Below are positions 42,433-51,953 of a stretch of 64,000 nucleotides of DNA, piece after piece. The stretch lies in the NCBI RefSeq assembly GCF_900111965.1, contig NZ_FOJT01000001.1, positions 248,001 to 312,000 of the forward strand. Reading direction: 5' to 3'. Numbering within the stretch: position 1 is the stretch's first letter; the number at the start of each line of letters is the position of its first letter. The notes under the pieces were generated by a model, which saw only the letters and a list, made by a program, of their open reading frames with translations, searched no databases and was not told where the DNA came from. This DNA comes from Flavobacterium swingsii. Lineage in GTDB: Bacteria > Bacteroidota > Bacteroidia > Flavobacteriales > Flavobacteriaceae. The translations under genes were made by a program, and so were the position numbers.

Positions 42433-42440
42433 TACCTTTG
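42433..42440 (+). promoter_or_regulatory. Predicted -7 box of the glycosyltransferase operon
   Basis: TACCTTTG (TANNTTTG) lies 23 bp before the chosen ATG at 42464. It rules out the longer frame from 42452, which would start almost at the transcription start. Confidence 0.55.
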
Positions 42441-42463
42441 CAAAATATTTTTTGACACATTTT

Positions 42464-43576
42464 ATGACACAATTTTTACTCATTTTACTTTACATTTTTA
42501 TAGGAATTGTGGTTATTCAGGTAATTTACTATTTGTTTATTTTTGGTAAATTTTCTTTTGCAAAACCTCAGGAGAGCACAGCTAAACATGTTTCGGTTTC
42601 GGTAATTGTGTGCGCAAAAAACGAAGAAGAAAATGTAAAAAAATTTATTCCACTTCTAGCTTCTCAAAATTATTCAAACTTCGAAATTATACTAATCGAT
42701 GACGCTTCTAGCGACGAAACTTTAGAGATTTTCGAACAATTTGAGAAACAATATACTAATGTAAAACTAGTAAAAGTTGCTAATAACGAAGCTTTTTGGG
42801 GAAACAAAAAATTTGCATTAACCCTTGGCATCAAAGCTGCTACAAAAGATTATTTACTTTTTACAGATGCCGATTGTTATCCAAATTCTGAAAACTGGAT
42901 TACCGAAATGTCTTCTCATTTTACTTTACATAAAACTATTGTTTTAGGTTATGGCGCTTACGAAAAAGAGTCTAGTTTTTTAAACAAATTAATCCGTTTC
43001 GAAACTTTACTTACTGCCACACAATATTTTGCTTGGGCAAAATTAGGCAAACCATATATGGGCGTAGGAAGAAATTTAGCTTACAAAAAAGACGAATTTT
43101 TCAAAGTCAATGGTTTTATAAATCATATGAAATTGCGTTCTGGCGACGATGATTTATTTATAAATGAAGCAGCAAACAAAAGCAACATTGCACTCGCTTA
43201 CAATCCCGAGAGTTTTACTTATTCTAAAGCGAAAAAAACTTTCAAAGATTGGATTATGCAAAAACGCCGTCATGTTTCGACAGCAAAATATTACAAATCT
43301 TTCGATAAAACACAATTAGGATTTTTTTACTTTTCACAATTATCTTTCCTACTTATTCCTATTGTTTTATTGACTTTCCAATTTCAATGGATTATTGTTA
43401 CATCAATAATTGCTTTTAGATACCTAATTGCATGGATTTCCTTAGGATATTCGGCAGGAAAACTAAAAGAAAAAGATGTTATGTATTGGTTCCCAGTTCT
43501 CGAAATAATTCTTATATTCACACAATTAAACGTGTTTATTAGAAATATGTTCTCAAAACCAGTCACTTGGAAATAA
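42464..43576 (+). CDS. Membrane-bound family 2 glycosyltransferase
   Basis: This protein has 370 residues from the ATG at 42464. The GT-A domain has SVSVIVCAKNEEENVKK, ILIDDASSDET, FTDADCYP (metal-binding DxD) and RSGDDDLFINEAA. QKRRHVSTAKYY resembles the QxxRW acceptor motif. One membrane helix precedes the domain and about three follow it. Its sugar product is unknown, perhaps lipid-linked glycan or polysaccharide. It overlaps the ECF sigma gene by 10 bp. Confidence 0.88.
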   Translation: MTQFLLILLYIFIGIVVIQVIYYLFIFGKFSFAKPQESTAKHVSVSVIVCAKNEEENVKKFIPLLASQNYSNFEIILIDDASSDETLEIFEQFEKQYTNVKLVKVANNEAFWGNKKFALTLGIKAATKDYLLFTDADCYPNSENWITEMSSHFTLHKTIVLGYGAYEKESSFLNKLIRFETLLTATQYFAWAKLGKPYMGVGRNLAYKKDEFFKVNGFINHMKLRSGDDDLFINEAANKSNIALAYNPESFTYSKAKKTFKDWIMQKRRHVSTAKYYKSFDKTQLGFFYFSQLSFLLIPIVLLTFQFQWIIVTSIIAFRYLIAWISLGYSAGKLKEKDVMYWFPVLEIILIFTQLNVFIRNMFSKPVTWK

Positions 43577-44115
43577 AAAAATATATAGAAAAAGCCAAAT
43601 TAGGTGATCAAATTGCTTTTACTTTTCTACTAGATAGTTATTGGAACGAAGTGTATGGTTTCATGTTGCAACGAACTGAAAATGAAACCGATGCCGAAGA
43701 TATTACTATAGAAACTTTCTCTAAAGCTTTCGACAAAATAGCGACTTACAATCCCGAATTTCAGTTTAATACTTGGCTAATTGCTATTGCAAAAAATGTA
43801 CATATCGATTTGCTTCGAAAGAAAAAATCATCACTTTTTATAGATATTACTGACGAAGAAGATGATATTGCTTATGCCGTTGCCGATACTTCCCCTTCGG
43901 CAGAAGACAAATTAATTACCGAGCAAAATTTATCTCGATTACTACAATTCATCAAAGAATTAAAACCTGCTTACCAAGAAGTTATTCAGATGCGTTATTT
44001 TCAAGAAATGAGTTACCAAGAAATTGCTGACGATTTAGAAGAGCCGCTAAATAATGTAAAAATCAAACTCCTTCGGGCTAAAAAGCTATTGGCTGAGATT
44101 ATCACAAAAGCATAA
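43567..44115 (+). CDS. ECF-type RNA polymerase sigma factor, TTG start
   Basis: This 182-residue sigma factor has region 2 (AEDITIETFSKAFDKIATYNP, about 40-60) and region 4 (KPAYQEVIQMRYFQEMSYQEIADDL, split here: KPAYQEVIQMRYF then SYQEIADDLEEPLNNVKIKL). The reading frame opens at a TTG inside the glycosyltransferase gene, and the next Met lies 33 residues in, within region 2, so TTG is likely the real start. No anti-sigma gene follows, unlike the other ECF factor of this window, so control may be transcriptional. Confidence 0.9.
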   Translation: MEIKKYIEKAKLGDQIAFTFLLDSYWNEVYGFMLQRTENETDAEDITIETFSKAFDKIATYNPEFQFNTWLIAIAKNVHIDLLRKKKSSLFIDITDEEDDIAYAVADTSPSAEDKLITEQNLSRLLQFIKELKPAYQEVIQMRYFQEMSYQEIADDLEEPLNNVKIKLLRAKKLLAEIITKA

Positions 44116-44284
44116 TTTACATCACAAAATTCGTTTTTTTTAAACATTAATCATTAAATTTATGATTAATCAATTATTTATATAATAATTTAAACTCTTA
44201 ATATATTTAACGAAATTTTGGCACGATTTTTTCAATTAATCAATCAGAACATTAGAAGATTATTAATTATAAAAACTAAAAATT

Positions 44285-45091
44285 ATGTCAAAATTAAACA
44301 TTAACAAAAACGAATGGTTAGAGTTGGTTTTTGAAGGGAAAAACAAAGAATACGGTGCGTACCAATTGCGTCAAGAAGACGGAAAAACAACTATGAAAGC
44401 TTTTTTTAGTGCGATTGCATTAATTTCTGGAATTGCATTATTACCTGTTTTATTAAGTTCATTTGCTGACAAACCAGTTGCAAAACCTTTAGCACCAGAT
44501 CCTTTTCTTCATGTAACAGAAATAGTTTTTAAGCATGAGGAAATAAAAAAAGTACTACCAGCTTCAAAAAAAGAAACACAAAAACCAATAAAATCTAAAG
44601 ACTTAGCAAACACTAGGATTGTTGAAGCTACAAAAGCTCCAGATATTGATTTTACAAAACCCGAAGATGTTGGCAAAACCAATACTACAAACACTGCATC
44701 AACTGGAACTGAAAATAATCCTGAAACTGGAAACACTCATGTTGTAATAACTGAACCTGTTGATAATCCTAATGAAATTAAACCCTCAGGAATTTTGGAC
44801 AAATCTCCTAACTTTCCTGGCGGAATAAATGAATTTCTAAAAACCGTAGGTAAAAAATTTGTGACGCCAGAATTAGAAGAAGAAAAAACAATAAAAATCC
44901 TTGTATTCTTCGTGGTAGAAAGAGACGGAACATTATCTAACATTACTGTTCCTAAAAACCCTGGTTTTGGTTTAGATCTCGAAGCAATTCGTGTATTAAA
45001 ATCTATAAAAACAAAATGGGATCCTGGAATCTACAAAGGAAAACCAGTAAGAACGTCTTATTCTTTACCTATTCTGATTAAAACACAATAA
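44285..45091 (+). CDS. tonB: TonB energy-transducing protein
   Basis: This 268-residue protein starts with the cytoplasmic N-terminal segment common in Bacteroidota TonBs (NEWLELVFEGKNKEYGAYQLR), has one membrane helix (about 38-58), a Lys/Thr-rich spacer (about 80-160), and a TonB C-terminal domain (about 180-268: FPGGINEFLK, IKILVFFVVERDGTLSNI). It couples the proton motive force to outer-membrane receptors, such as the BtuB- and HmuR-like ones here. Which ones cannot be told. Confidence 0.9.
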   Translation: MSKLNINKNEWLELVFEGKNKEYGAYQLRQEDGKTTMKAFFSAIALISGIALLPVLLSSFADKPVAKPLAPDPFLHVTEIVFKHEEIKKVLPASKKETQKPIKSKDLANTRIVEATKAPDIDFTKPEDVGKTNTTNTASTGTENNPETGNTHVVITEPVDNPNEIKPSGILDKSPNFPGGINEFLKTVGKKFVTPELEEEKTIKILVFFVVERDGTLSNITVPKNPGFGLDLEAIRVLKSIKTKWDPGIYKGKPVRTSYSLPILIKTQ

Positions 45092-45112
45092 ATTATAATC
45101 ATAAACTTTTAT

Positions 45113-45151
45113 AAAGTACGCTAAGAAATATTTTAGTGTACTTTTTTTATT
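45113..45151 (+). terminator. Terminator of tonB
   Basis: A 12-bp stem (AAAGTACGCTAA at 45113-45124 with TTAGTGTACTTT at 45133-45144, one G-T pair) is followed by a T run. Confidence 0.88.
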
Positions 45152-45202
45152 TTAAAAAATGAAATTAACGACTAAACAAATCCACAAATAAACTACAATT
45201 AG

Positions 45203-45210
45203 TATCTTTG
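45203..45210 (+). promoter_or_regulatory. Predicted -7 box of lipA
   Basis: TATCTTTG (TANNTTTG) lies 21 bp before the ATG at 45232 and overlaps the TTG of the longer open frame, so that start is excluded. Confidence 0.6.
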
Positions 45211-45231
45211 CCCTGTAAAAAATTACATTTT

Positions 45232-46104
45232 ATGGAAACTGTTCTAGATTCTAACATACTTCCCGTAGGAAAACCAAAATGGCTAAAAGTAAAATTACCT
45301 ATTGGTCAAAAATATACCGAATTGCGTGGTCTGGTCGACAAATACAAACTCAATACGATTTGTACTTCTGGAAGTTGCCCAAATATGGGCGAATGTTGGG
45401 GAGAAGGAACGGCAACATTTATGATTTTAGGAAATGTTTGTACTCGTTCTTGTGGTTTTTGTGGTGTAAAAACTGGTCGTCCAGAAACTGTCGATTGGGA
45501 TGAACCCGAAAAAGTAGCCCGTTCTATAAAAATAATGAACATCAAACACGCCGTAATTACTAGTGTAGATAGGGATGATCTAAAAGATATGGGCTCAATA
45601 ATTTGGATAGAAACCGTAAAGGCGATTAGAAGAATGAACCCCGAAACCACTTTAGAAACATTAATCCCAGATTTTCAAGGTGTCGAAAGAAATTTAGACC
45701 GAATTGTAGAAGCCAATCCTGAAGTTGTTTCACACAATGTAGAAACCGTTCGTCGTTTAACTCGTGAAGTCCGAATTCAGGCGAAATATGACAAAAGTTT
45801 AGAAGTTTTACGCTATTTGAAATCCAAGGGAATTAAAAGAACAAAATCTGGAATCATGCTTGGTTTGGGCGAAAGAGAAGAAGAAGTGATACAAACCATG
45901 AAAGATTTGCGTGAAGCCAATGTAGATATTGTAACCATAGGGCAATACTTGCAACCAAGCAAAAAACACTTGCCCGTAAAGGAATTTATAACGCCAGAAC
46001 AATTCGAAAAATATGAAATTTTAGGTAAAGAAATGGGCTTTCGTCATGTAGAAAGTGGTCCATTAGTTCGTTCGTCTTATCACGCCCAAAAACATATCCT
46101 TTAA
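45232..46104 (+). CDS. lipA: Lipoyl synthase
   Basis: This protein has 290 residues from the ATG at 45232. It is a radical-SAM enzyme that inserts two sulfurs into the octanoyl chain of lipoyl domains. The auxiliary cluster ligands are [12 protein letters not shown] (C-x4-C-x5-C) and the radical-SAM cluster is [15 protein letters not shown] near the end is the usual C-terminal serine ligand region. The gene lies 22 bp before gap. Confidence 0.97.
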   Translation: METVLDSNILPVGKPKWLKVKLPIGQKYTELRGLVDKYKLNTICTSGSCPNMGECWGEGTATFMILGNVCTRSCGFCGVKTGRPETVDWDEPEKVARSIKIMNIKHAVITSVDRDDLKDMGSIIWIETVKAIRRMNPETTLETLIPDFQGVERNLDRIVEANPEVVSHNVETVRRLTREVRIQAKYDKSLEVLRYLKSKGIKRTKSGIMLGLGEREEEVIQTMKDLREANVDIVTIGQYLQPSKKHLPVKEFITPEQFEKYEILGKEMGFRHVESGPLVRSSYHAQKHIL

Positions 46105-46126
46105 ATTAAAAATTACGAATTACGAA

Positions 46127-47125
46127 TTGAAAACACGTATTGCTATAAATGGTTTTGGAAGAATTGGTCGGAATTTATTTCGATTATTATTAAACCATCC
46201 TACAATCGAAATCATTGCCATAAATGACATTGCCGACAATAAAACGATGGCTCATTTATTAAAATATGATAGTATTCACGGTGTTTTATCTTCCGAAGTT
46301 TCTTCCGATGAAAATTCGATTTTAGTTGATAAGAAACCGTATTTATTTTTTCATCAAAAAGAAATAAAAAATCTCGATTGGAAATCTTTAGATATTGATT
46401 TTGTTATAGAAAGCACAGGAAAATACAAAACTTTCGATGCTATAAATACACATATTTTAGCTGGTGCAAAAAAAGTGATCTTATCGGCACCAGCCGAAGT
46501 AGAAAATATAAAAACCGTAGTTCTAGGCGTAAACGAACACATTCTTGACGGAACAGAAACTATAATTTCTAATGCGAGTTGCACCACAAACAATGCCGCT
46601 CCCATGATAAAAGTCATTCAGGAATTATGTGGTATCGAGCAAGCTTATATCACGACGGTTCACTCCTACACGACCGATCAGAGTTTGCATGACCAACCAC
46701 ACAAAGATTTGCGAAGAGCACGTGGCGCAAGCCAAAGTATTGTTCCTACAACAACTGGAGCTGCAAAAGCGTTAACCAAAATATTTCCCGAATTGGAAGG
46801 AAAAATAGGTGGTTGCGGTATTCGAGTTCCTGTTCCTGATGGTTCCTTGACTGATATAACTTTCAATGTGAAACGTGAAGTTTCTATCGAAGAAATAAAT
46901 CTCGCTTTCAAAATTGCGGCTGAAAATAAATTGAAAGGAATTCTTGCTTATACCGAAGATCCTATTGTTTCGGTCGATATTATTGGAAACAAAAACTCCT
47001 GTATGTTTGATGCACAACTTACTTCTGTAATAGACAAAATGGTAAAAGTTGTGGGCTGGTATGACAATGAAATCGGTTATTCTAGTCGAATCATCGATTT
47101 AATTTCGCTTATTCACAAAAAATAA
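46127..47125 (+). CDS. gap: Glyceraldehyde-3-phosphate dehydrogenase, TTG start
   Basis: This 332-residue glycolytic enzyme has NAD-binding IAINGFGRIGRNLFRLL (residues 4-20), catalytic Cys in NASCTTNNAAP (about 148-158), the His in TTVHSYT (about 177) and SSRIIDLI near the end. The frame starts at TTG directly before KTRIAINGFG, and no in-frame ATG is available, so the TTG start is very likely. It follows lipA by 22 bp of ATTACGA repeats. Confidence 0.95.
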   Translation: MKTRIAINGFGRIGRNLFRLLLNHPTIEIIAINDIADNKTMAHLLKYDSIHGVLSSEVSSDENSILVDKKPYLFFHQKEIKNLDWKSLDIDFVIESTGKYKTFDAINTHILAGAKKVILSAPAEVENIKTVVLGVNEHILDGTETIISNASCTTNNAAPMIKVIQELCGIEQAYITTVHSYTTDQSLHDQPHKDLRRARGASQSIVPTTTGAAKALTKIFPELEGKIGGCGIRVPVPDGSLTDITFNVKREVSIEEINLAFKIAAENKLKGILAYTEDPIVSVDIIGNKNSCMFDAQLTSVIDKMVKVVGWYDNEIGYSSRIIDLISLIHKK

Positions 47126-47161
47126 TTATATTTAGGGAGTCTTTTCTTAGCTGAAAAAAAA

Positions 47162-49363
47162 ATGTTTAAACGATTATTCTTAATTCTACTTTTTGTTTGT
47201 TCACTTTCTGTTTTCTCAAGAAACGGACAACAATCTGTGTCGAAAGTAGATAGTTCTTTTTTTTATACTGAAAAAGCAAACTATTTTAAGGACAATAAAG
47301 TATTTGACAAAGCATTAGAAAATGCTAACAAATCGATAGTTTTTGGTCAGAAAACCAATAATGTAGATGCGCTGGTAAGCGGTTACTATTGTTTGGCCAC
47401 AGTATATATAGATTTGAAAAAATACGACATTGCCATCGAAAATTTACTGCGAACAGTTTCCATCTTAAATACCGTCGAAGTTAATTCTAAATTAGCGTTA
47501 TCCTACTACAATTTAGGCTTGTGTTACATGCAAAAAGAAAGTTTTAGCAAAGCCGAATCATATTTTCAAAAAGCAAATTCAGTTTACGAAAGTATCAATT
47601 TGTCTAATGCAGTAAATATGGTAAATCTGCAAAAAGGGCTTATGTATTTAGACAAAAAAGAGGTAAGCCAAGCTGAAAAAGTATTTTTGCAAATTTCACA
47701 TTTACCTACTGGAAAAGATACATTCAAACTACAATCTGAAGCTTTGTATCAATTAGGACAAATAAAAGCAACGGAAAAAATAAACAATCTTGCTTTAAAT
47801 TATCTAAATAGAGGTTACCAATTAAGTATTGAAAATAAAAACGTCAACCAACAAATAAAAATTAGCAAAAAACTAAGTGAGGTTTACGATAACATGAAGC
47901 AAACAAACAATTCGCTTGCTTTTCTAAAAATTCATACTAGACTAAACGATTCCTTAAATTCTATATCAGAACATAGCGACAAAACTTTAGTAACCGAACG
48001 GTTTAAAGTCGATGATATGATGCGTTCTTTAGATAAATTAGATAAAGAGAAAAAACAACAGGAAAAATCGAATAAATTTTCGAAATTAATTAATATTTTA
48101 AGTATTGCATTAATCACAATTCTTTCGCTTTTAAGTTTGTCGTTGTATAAAAATAATATTATTAGAAACAAATCGAATGAATTGCTTCGAGATAAAAATA
48201 GTGAGTTAGAAATTGCAAAAGAAAGAATAGAAAAAGCATCGAAAGCTCGTGCCGAATTCCTATCGACCGTGAGTCACGAATTAAGAACTCCGCTAAATGC
48301 GATTAATGGAATTTCGCATATTTTATTAGATGACAAACCCAAACCAAGCCAAATTGAATACTTGAAATCATTGAAGTTTTCAGGAAATTATTTACTCACT
48401 TACATTAACGAAATTCTTGAAATAAACAGGATTGAATCCGATAATATTGAAATTGAAAATATCAGTTTTAATATTAAAGAATTACTAAACAATATTCAAA
48501 ATTCGCTTAAAGAACAAGCTAGCCAGAACAACAACGATTTTAATTTAAATATAGACAATGAAGTTCCTGAAATCTTAATTGGAGATCCAACAAAATTATC
48601 TCAAATATTCATAAACCTGATAAACAACGCTTTAAAATTTACAGAAAATGGAACTATTACTGTAAATGCTAAACTTATAAATAGAGATCTTAACAATTGC
48701 CTAGTTAAATTTGAAATTCAAGATACTGGAATTGGCATTCCGAAAGACAAACAAGAATCTATTTTTGAGAGTTTTTCACAAGGATCGATAGAAATTAACC
48801 GAAAATATGGCGGAACAGGATTGGGATTAACCATTGTAAAAAGGTTAGTTACATTAATGAACGGGAAAATATTTGTAAATAGCGAAATAGGTGTTGGATC
48901 AACCTTTACATTAAACTTAAGCTTCAAGGTTGGAGAAAAAATTACTCCTTCAACAATAAACAATCTTATTGATGAAAAAATATTTATAAGCAAAAAAATC
49001 TTGTTGGTTGAAGACAACAAAATTAATCAGATGATTACCAAAAAATTCCTCGAGAAGAAACAAATGCTTTGCGAAATATGCGAAACTGGCGAAGATGCCA
49101 TTAGCAAAATGCAAACTAATCAATACGATTTAGTATTGATGGACGTGCATTTACCAGGAATAAACGGAACTATTGCCACCGCCGAGATTAGGAAATTTAA
49201 CATTAATACTCCAATCATTGCACTCACAGCAATATCTCTAGACGAAAATAGAGAAATGCTGTTATCTTACGGCATGAACGATGTAATTACCAAGCCTTTT
49301 AACCCTGATAATTTTTATAAAGTTATCGAAAATACGTTTATGGCGGAAACTAATATTGTATAA
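47162..49363 (+). CDS. Hybrid histidine kinase with TPR sensor region
   Basis: This 733-residue protein begins with a signal peptide or helix (1-20), followed by a periplasmic TPR region (about 30-275). A membrane helix lies about 305-325 and a coiled coil about 335-360. The HisKA domain has phospho-His in FLSTVSHELRTPLNAING (about 377), the HATPase domain has N box FINLINNALKFTENG and G boxes DTGIGIPKD, GGTGLGLTIV, and the C-terminal receiver domain has phospho-Asp in LVLMDVHLPG and the Lys in TKPFNP. It passes the signal internally to its own receiver. No cognate regulator adjoins it. Its 3' end overlaps the purine phosphorylase gene by 14 bp. Confidence 0.93.
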   Translation: MFKRLFLILLFVCSLSVFSRNGQQSVSKVDSSFFYTEKANYFKDNKVFDKALENANKSIVFGQKTNNVDALVSGYYCLATVYIDLKKYDIAIENLLRTVSILNTVEVNSKLALSYYNLGLCYMQKESFSKAESYFQKANSVYESINLSNAVNMVNLQKGLMYLDKKEVSQAEKVFLQISHLPTGKDTFKLQSEALYQLGQIKATEKINNLALNYLNRGYQLSIENKNVNQQIKISKKLSEVYDNMKQTNNSLAFLKIHTRLNDSLNSISEHSDKTLVTERFKVDDMMRSLDKLDKEKKQQEKSNKFSKLINILSIALITILSLLSLSLYKNNIIRNKSNELLRDKNSELEIAKERIEKASKARAEFLSTVSHELRTPLNAINGISHILLDDKPKPSQIEYLKSLKFSGNYLLTYINEILEINRIESDNIEIENISFNIKELLNNIQNSLKEQASQNNNDFNLNIDNEVPEILIGDPTKLSQIFINLINNALKFTENGTITVNAKLINRDLNNCLVKFEIQDTGIGIPKDKQESIFESFSQGSIEINRKYGGTGLGLTIVKRLVTLMNGKIFVNSEIGVGSTFTLNLSFKVGEKITPSTINNLIDEKIFISKKILLVEDNKINQMITKKFLEKKQMLCEICETGEDAISKMQTNQYDLVLMDVHLPGINGTIATAEIRKFNINTPIIALTAISLDENREMLLSYGMNDVITKPFNPDNFYKVIENTFMAETNIV

Positions 49364-50162
49364 TTAATTCTTTTATCAAACTGCGAACATGTGGTTCGGC
49401 TTTGCGAGCGGCTTCAAGTACTTCAGCATGAGTAATTGTATCGATGCTTTCTTCATTACCCATATCGGTAATTACCGAGATTCCGAAAGTTTCTAAACCC
49501 ATATGACTTGCTACAATAACTTCGGGAACGGTACTCATTCCTACGCAATCGGCACCTAAAAGTTTAACCATTCTGTATTCTGAAAGCGTTTCAAAAGTTG
49601 GACCTTGAATTCCTAAATAAACGCCATCGCGAACTTCAATATTTAAATCCGATGCAATTTCTTTGGTTTTAGCCATCATTTTACGACTGTATGGTTCACT
49701 CATATTTACAAATCGTGGACCAAAACGTTCGTCATTTTTTCCACGAAGCGGATGTTCTGGCATAAAATTGATATGGTCTTTGATAATTACAATCGAACCA
49801 ACTTTATAAGTAGGATTTACACCTCCAGAAGCATTAGAAACTATTAGTTTTTTTACACCAAGATGTTTCATCACACGAACTGGAAAAGTAACTTGCTTCA
49901 TATCGTAACCTTCATAAAAATGAAAACGTCCTTGCATGGCAACTACTTTTTTTCCGTGAATGGTTCCGAAAACCAAAGCGCCTTTATGTCCTTCAACAGT
50001 AGATACTGGAAAATTTGGAATTTCTGAATAAGGCAAAATATATTCTACATCAATATCATCTGTAAAATTGCCTAATCCTGAACCTAAAATCACACCATAT
50101 TCTGGCGAAAAATTAGTTTTATTTGTAATAAAATCAGCTGTTTGTTGTACTTGTTCCCACAT
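49350..50162 (-). CDS. Purine nucleoside phosphorylase (PNP family)
   Basis: This 270-residue enzyme cleaves purine nucleosides with phosphate. Family motifs are LGSGLGNFTD (residues 26-35), MQGRFHFYEGY (about 75-85), SNASGGVNP, and the purine-site E/N region EYRMVKLLGADCVGMS, GNEESIDTITHAEV. The trimeric low-molecular-weight type is indicated. The gene overlaps lpxK by 29 bp on the same strand. Confidence 0.95.
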   Translation of the reverse strand: MWEQVQQTADFITNKTNFSPEYGVILGSGLGNFTDDIDVEYILPYSEIPNFPVSTVEGHKGALVFGTIHGKKVVAMQGRFHFYEGYDMKQVTFPVRVMKHLGVKKLIVSNASGGVNPTYKVGSIVIIKDHINFMPEHPLRGKNDERFGPRFVNMSEPYSRKMMAKTKEIASDLNIEVRDGVYLGIQGPTFETLSEYRMVKLLGADCVGMSTVPEVIVASHMGLETFGISVITDMGNEESIDTITHAEVLEAARKAEPHVRSLIKELIIQY

Positions 50163-51153
50163 AATTTATAATTTTTTCATCAAAATTATTCCCGTTATTT
50201 ACGAATGAACTTTTTATTGGTAAATAAAAAAGGTTGTCGCTTTTTAGTTTTTCACTAAGGCGAACAAAGTCTTTTTCGGTGGTAATAATGATTCTATTTT
50301 TTGCTTTTTCTTTAATATCAATACTATCTTTTTCAGAAAAATGATGATGATCTGGATAAACTAGACATTTGTCATTTTTGGATTGCAAATATGCAAAAAA
50401 GGATTCAGGTTTAGCAATTCCTGCGACAAGTAATTTATCAACAGTTTTTATTTCAGTTATATTTAATGTTTTATTATTCGAATATAGTCTATCATCATAA
50501 TTTATAAAAGTAAAAAATACTGTTTTGTCGACTCCTATTTTTTCTTTTATTTTATTTTGCTCAAGTTCCGAAATATCTCTGGGACACTTTGTAATAATGA
50601 TGATATTGGCTCTTCTTGCTCCGCTCCTACTTTCTCGAAGATTACCAGTGGGAAGCATAAAATCATTGGTAAACAAATCGTTGTAAGCAGTAAGTAAAAT
50701 ATAAAATCCTGCTTTTACTTTACGGTGTTGGAAAGCATCGTCTAACAAAATTATATCTGGCTTGTTAGATAATGACAATAATTGCTCAATTCCGTTTTTG
50801 CGATTGGCATCGACAGCTACTTGAATATTTGGAAATTTCTTGTAAAACTGAAATGGTTCGTCTCCCAAAATTTCTGAATTTGAAGTTACATTTGCCAAGA
50901 TAAAACCTTCAGATTTTCGTTTGTAACCTCGACTTAAAGTAGCAACATTGTATTTATCCGATAACAATCTGATTAAATATTCTATTTGCGGTGTTTTTCC
51001 TGTTCCACCAACGCTTAGATTTCCTACGGCAATAACTGGAATGGGAAAAGAATAGGATTTTAGAATCCCACAATCGAAAAGAAAATTACGAATACTAGTT
51101 ATAAAACCATATAAAATGGCAAATGGGAATAGTATTTTTCGCAGGAAATTCAT
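50134..51153 (-). CDS. lpxK: Tetraacyldisaccharide 4'-kinase
   Basis: This 339-residue kinase of lipid A synthesis phosphorylates the 4' position of the disaccharide in the inner membrane. It has an N-terminal membrane helix (about 5-25), Walker A VGNLSVGGTGKTPQIEYL (about 43-60), LSRGYKR, DD-x-FQHR and LP-x-GNLRE, all lpxK hallmarks. It overlaps the purine phosphorylase gene by 29 bp. Confidence 0.95.
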   Translation of the reverse strand: MNFLRKILFPFAILYGFITSIRNFLFDCGILKSYSFPIPVIAVGNLSVGGTGKTPQIEYLIRLLSDKYNVATLSRGYKRKSEGFILANVTSNSEILGDEPFQFYKKFPNIQVAVDANRKNGIEQLLSLSNKPDIILLDDAFQHRKVKAGFYILLTAYNDLFTNDFMLPTGNLRESRSGARRANIIIITKCPRDISELEQNKIKEKIGVDKTVFFTFINYDDRLYSNNKTLNITEIKTVDKLLVAGIAKPESFFAYLQSKNDKCLVYPDHHHFSEKDSIDIKEKAKNRIIITTEKDFVRLSEKLKSDNLFYLPIKSSFVNNGNNFDEKIINYVGTSTTNS

Positions 51154-51197
51154 TTTACGAATATACGATTATTTAAAAACGTTACAAGCTAAGATTT

Positions 51198-51287
51198 AAC
51201 ACGAATTTGCTTCACCAGTTCACTCTTTCAGGCTCTGGTCGCTAATGTACACAAATTAATCTGCGTAAATTAGTGAAATTCGTGTTA
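51198..51287. repeat. Inverted repeat in the lpxK-GNAT gap
   Basis: AACACGAATTT (51198-51208) pairs with AAATTCGTGTT (51277-51287) across a 68-nt centre. It resembles a dispersed flavobacterial intergenic repeat. It might end transcription from the GNAT gene, but no strong T run was found. Confidence 0.55.
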
Positions 51288-51299
51288 TGAAATTTTGAT

Positions 51300-51794
51300 T
51301 TATAAATTTTTTTCCATCACAAAATCTTCCATCAAATAACCGTTTCCAATTTCGATATCAATAGTTTTAATTACCGAATAACCTTGTTTTTTGTAAAATT
51401 CTTGTGCATTATTGTATCGATTTACATTTAGAAAAAGTGCTGAATTATTATTTTCTGAAGCAATTTTTTCGACTTCATTCAATAGTATTTTACCAATTCC
51501 TTTTCCTTGTGTTTCTGGCAAAACATAAATCTTATGCAATTTGGTTTTGTTTAAAGATTCACAATTCAATTCATAGGCACAAAAACCTAAATATTTATTA
51601 TTTTCTTCGATTAGTAAAAAAACTTGATTCTTTTGAAGCATTTGTTCTTCAAGAGATTTTATGTTGTAAAATTTATCTAACATAAAATCTACTTGTTCTT
51701 TCGAAAGAATTGGTCCGTAGGTGCTTGGCCAGATTTTATAAGCTAAATCTTTGATAATCTCTAATTGAGATTTTGTTGCAACAGAAATTTTCAT
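51300..51794 (-). CDS. GNAT-family N-acetyltransferase
   Basis: This 164-residue acetyltransferase has the acetyl-CoA pocket motif LPETQGKGIGKILLNEVEKI (about 94-113) and the fold-closing stretch NNAQEFYKKQGYSVIKT. Its substrate is not predictable. It is a lone gene on the minus strand between two intergenic inverted repeats. Confidence 0.88.
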   Translation of the reverse strand: MKISVATKSQLEIIKDLAYKIWPSTYGPILSKEQVDFMLDKFYNIKSLEEQMLQKNQVFLLIEENNKYLGFCAYELNCESLNKTKLHKIYVLPETQGKGIGKILLNEVEKIASENNNSALFLNVNRYNNAQEFYKKQGYSVIKTIDIEIGNGYLMEDFVMEKNL

Positions 51795-51828
51795 AAAAAA
51801 TTAAGGTTAAAATGTATTTTTTTTATTA

Positions 51829-51912
51829 GCCACAGATTAAAAAGATTAGCACAGATTTTCACTACACTATATGAAAAATCTTTTTAATCTTTTTAATCCT
51901 TTTAATCTGTGG
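51829..51912. repeat. Long inverted repeat in the GNAT-folD gap
   Basis: GCCACAGATTAAAAAGATT (51829-51847) pairs with TTAATCTGTGGC-type sequence ending at 51912, with TTTTTAATC repeated in between. Such CACAGATT repeats are frequent between flavobacterial genes. The function is unknown. Confidence 0.6.
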
Positions 51913-51953
51913 CAAAATAATTTGATTTGCATATCAATTTATGCAATAACAAA

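Noticed and set aside
47162..49363. A one-component antitoxin or phosphorelay partner gene inside the kinase end
   Set aside because: The 14-bp convergent overlap with the purine phosphorylase gene is normal packing, and no extra frame has support.
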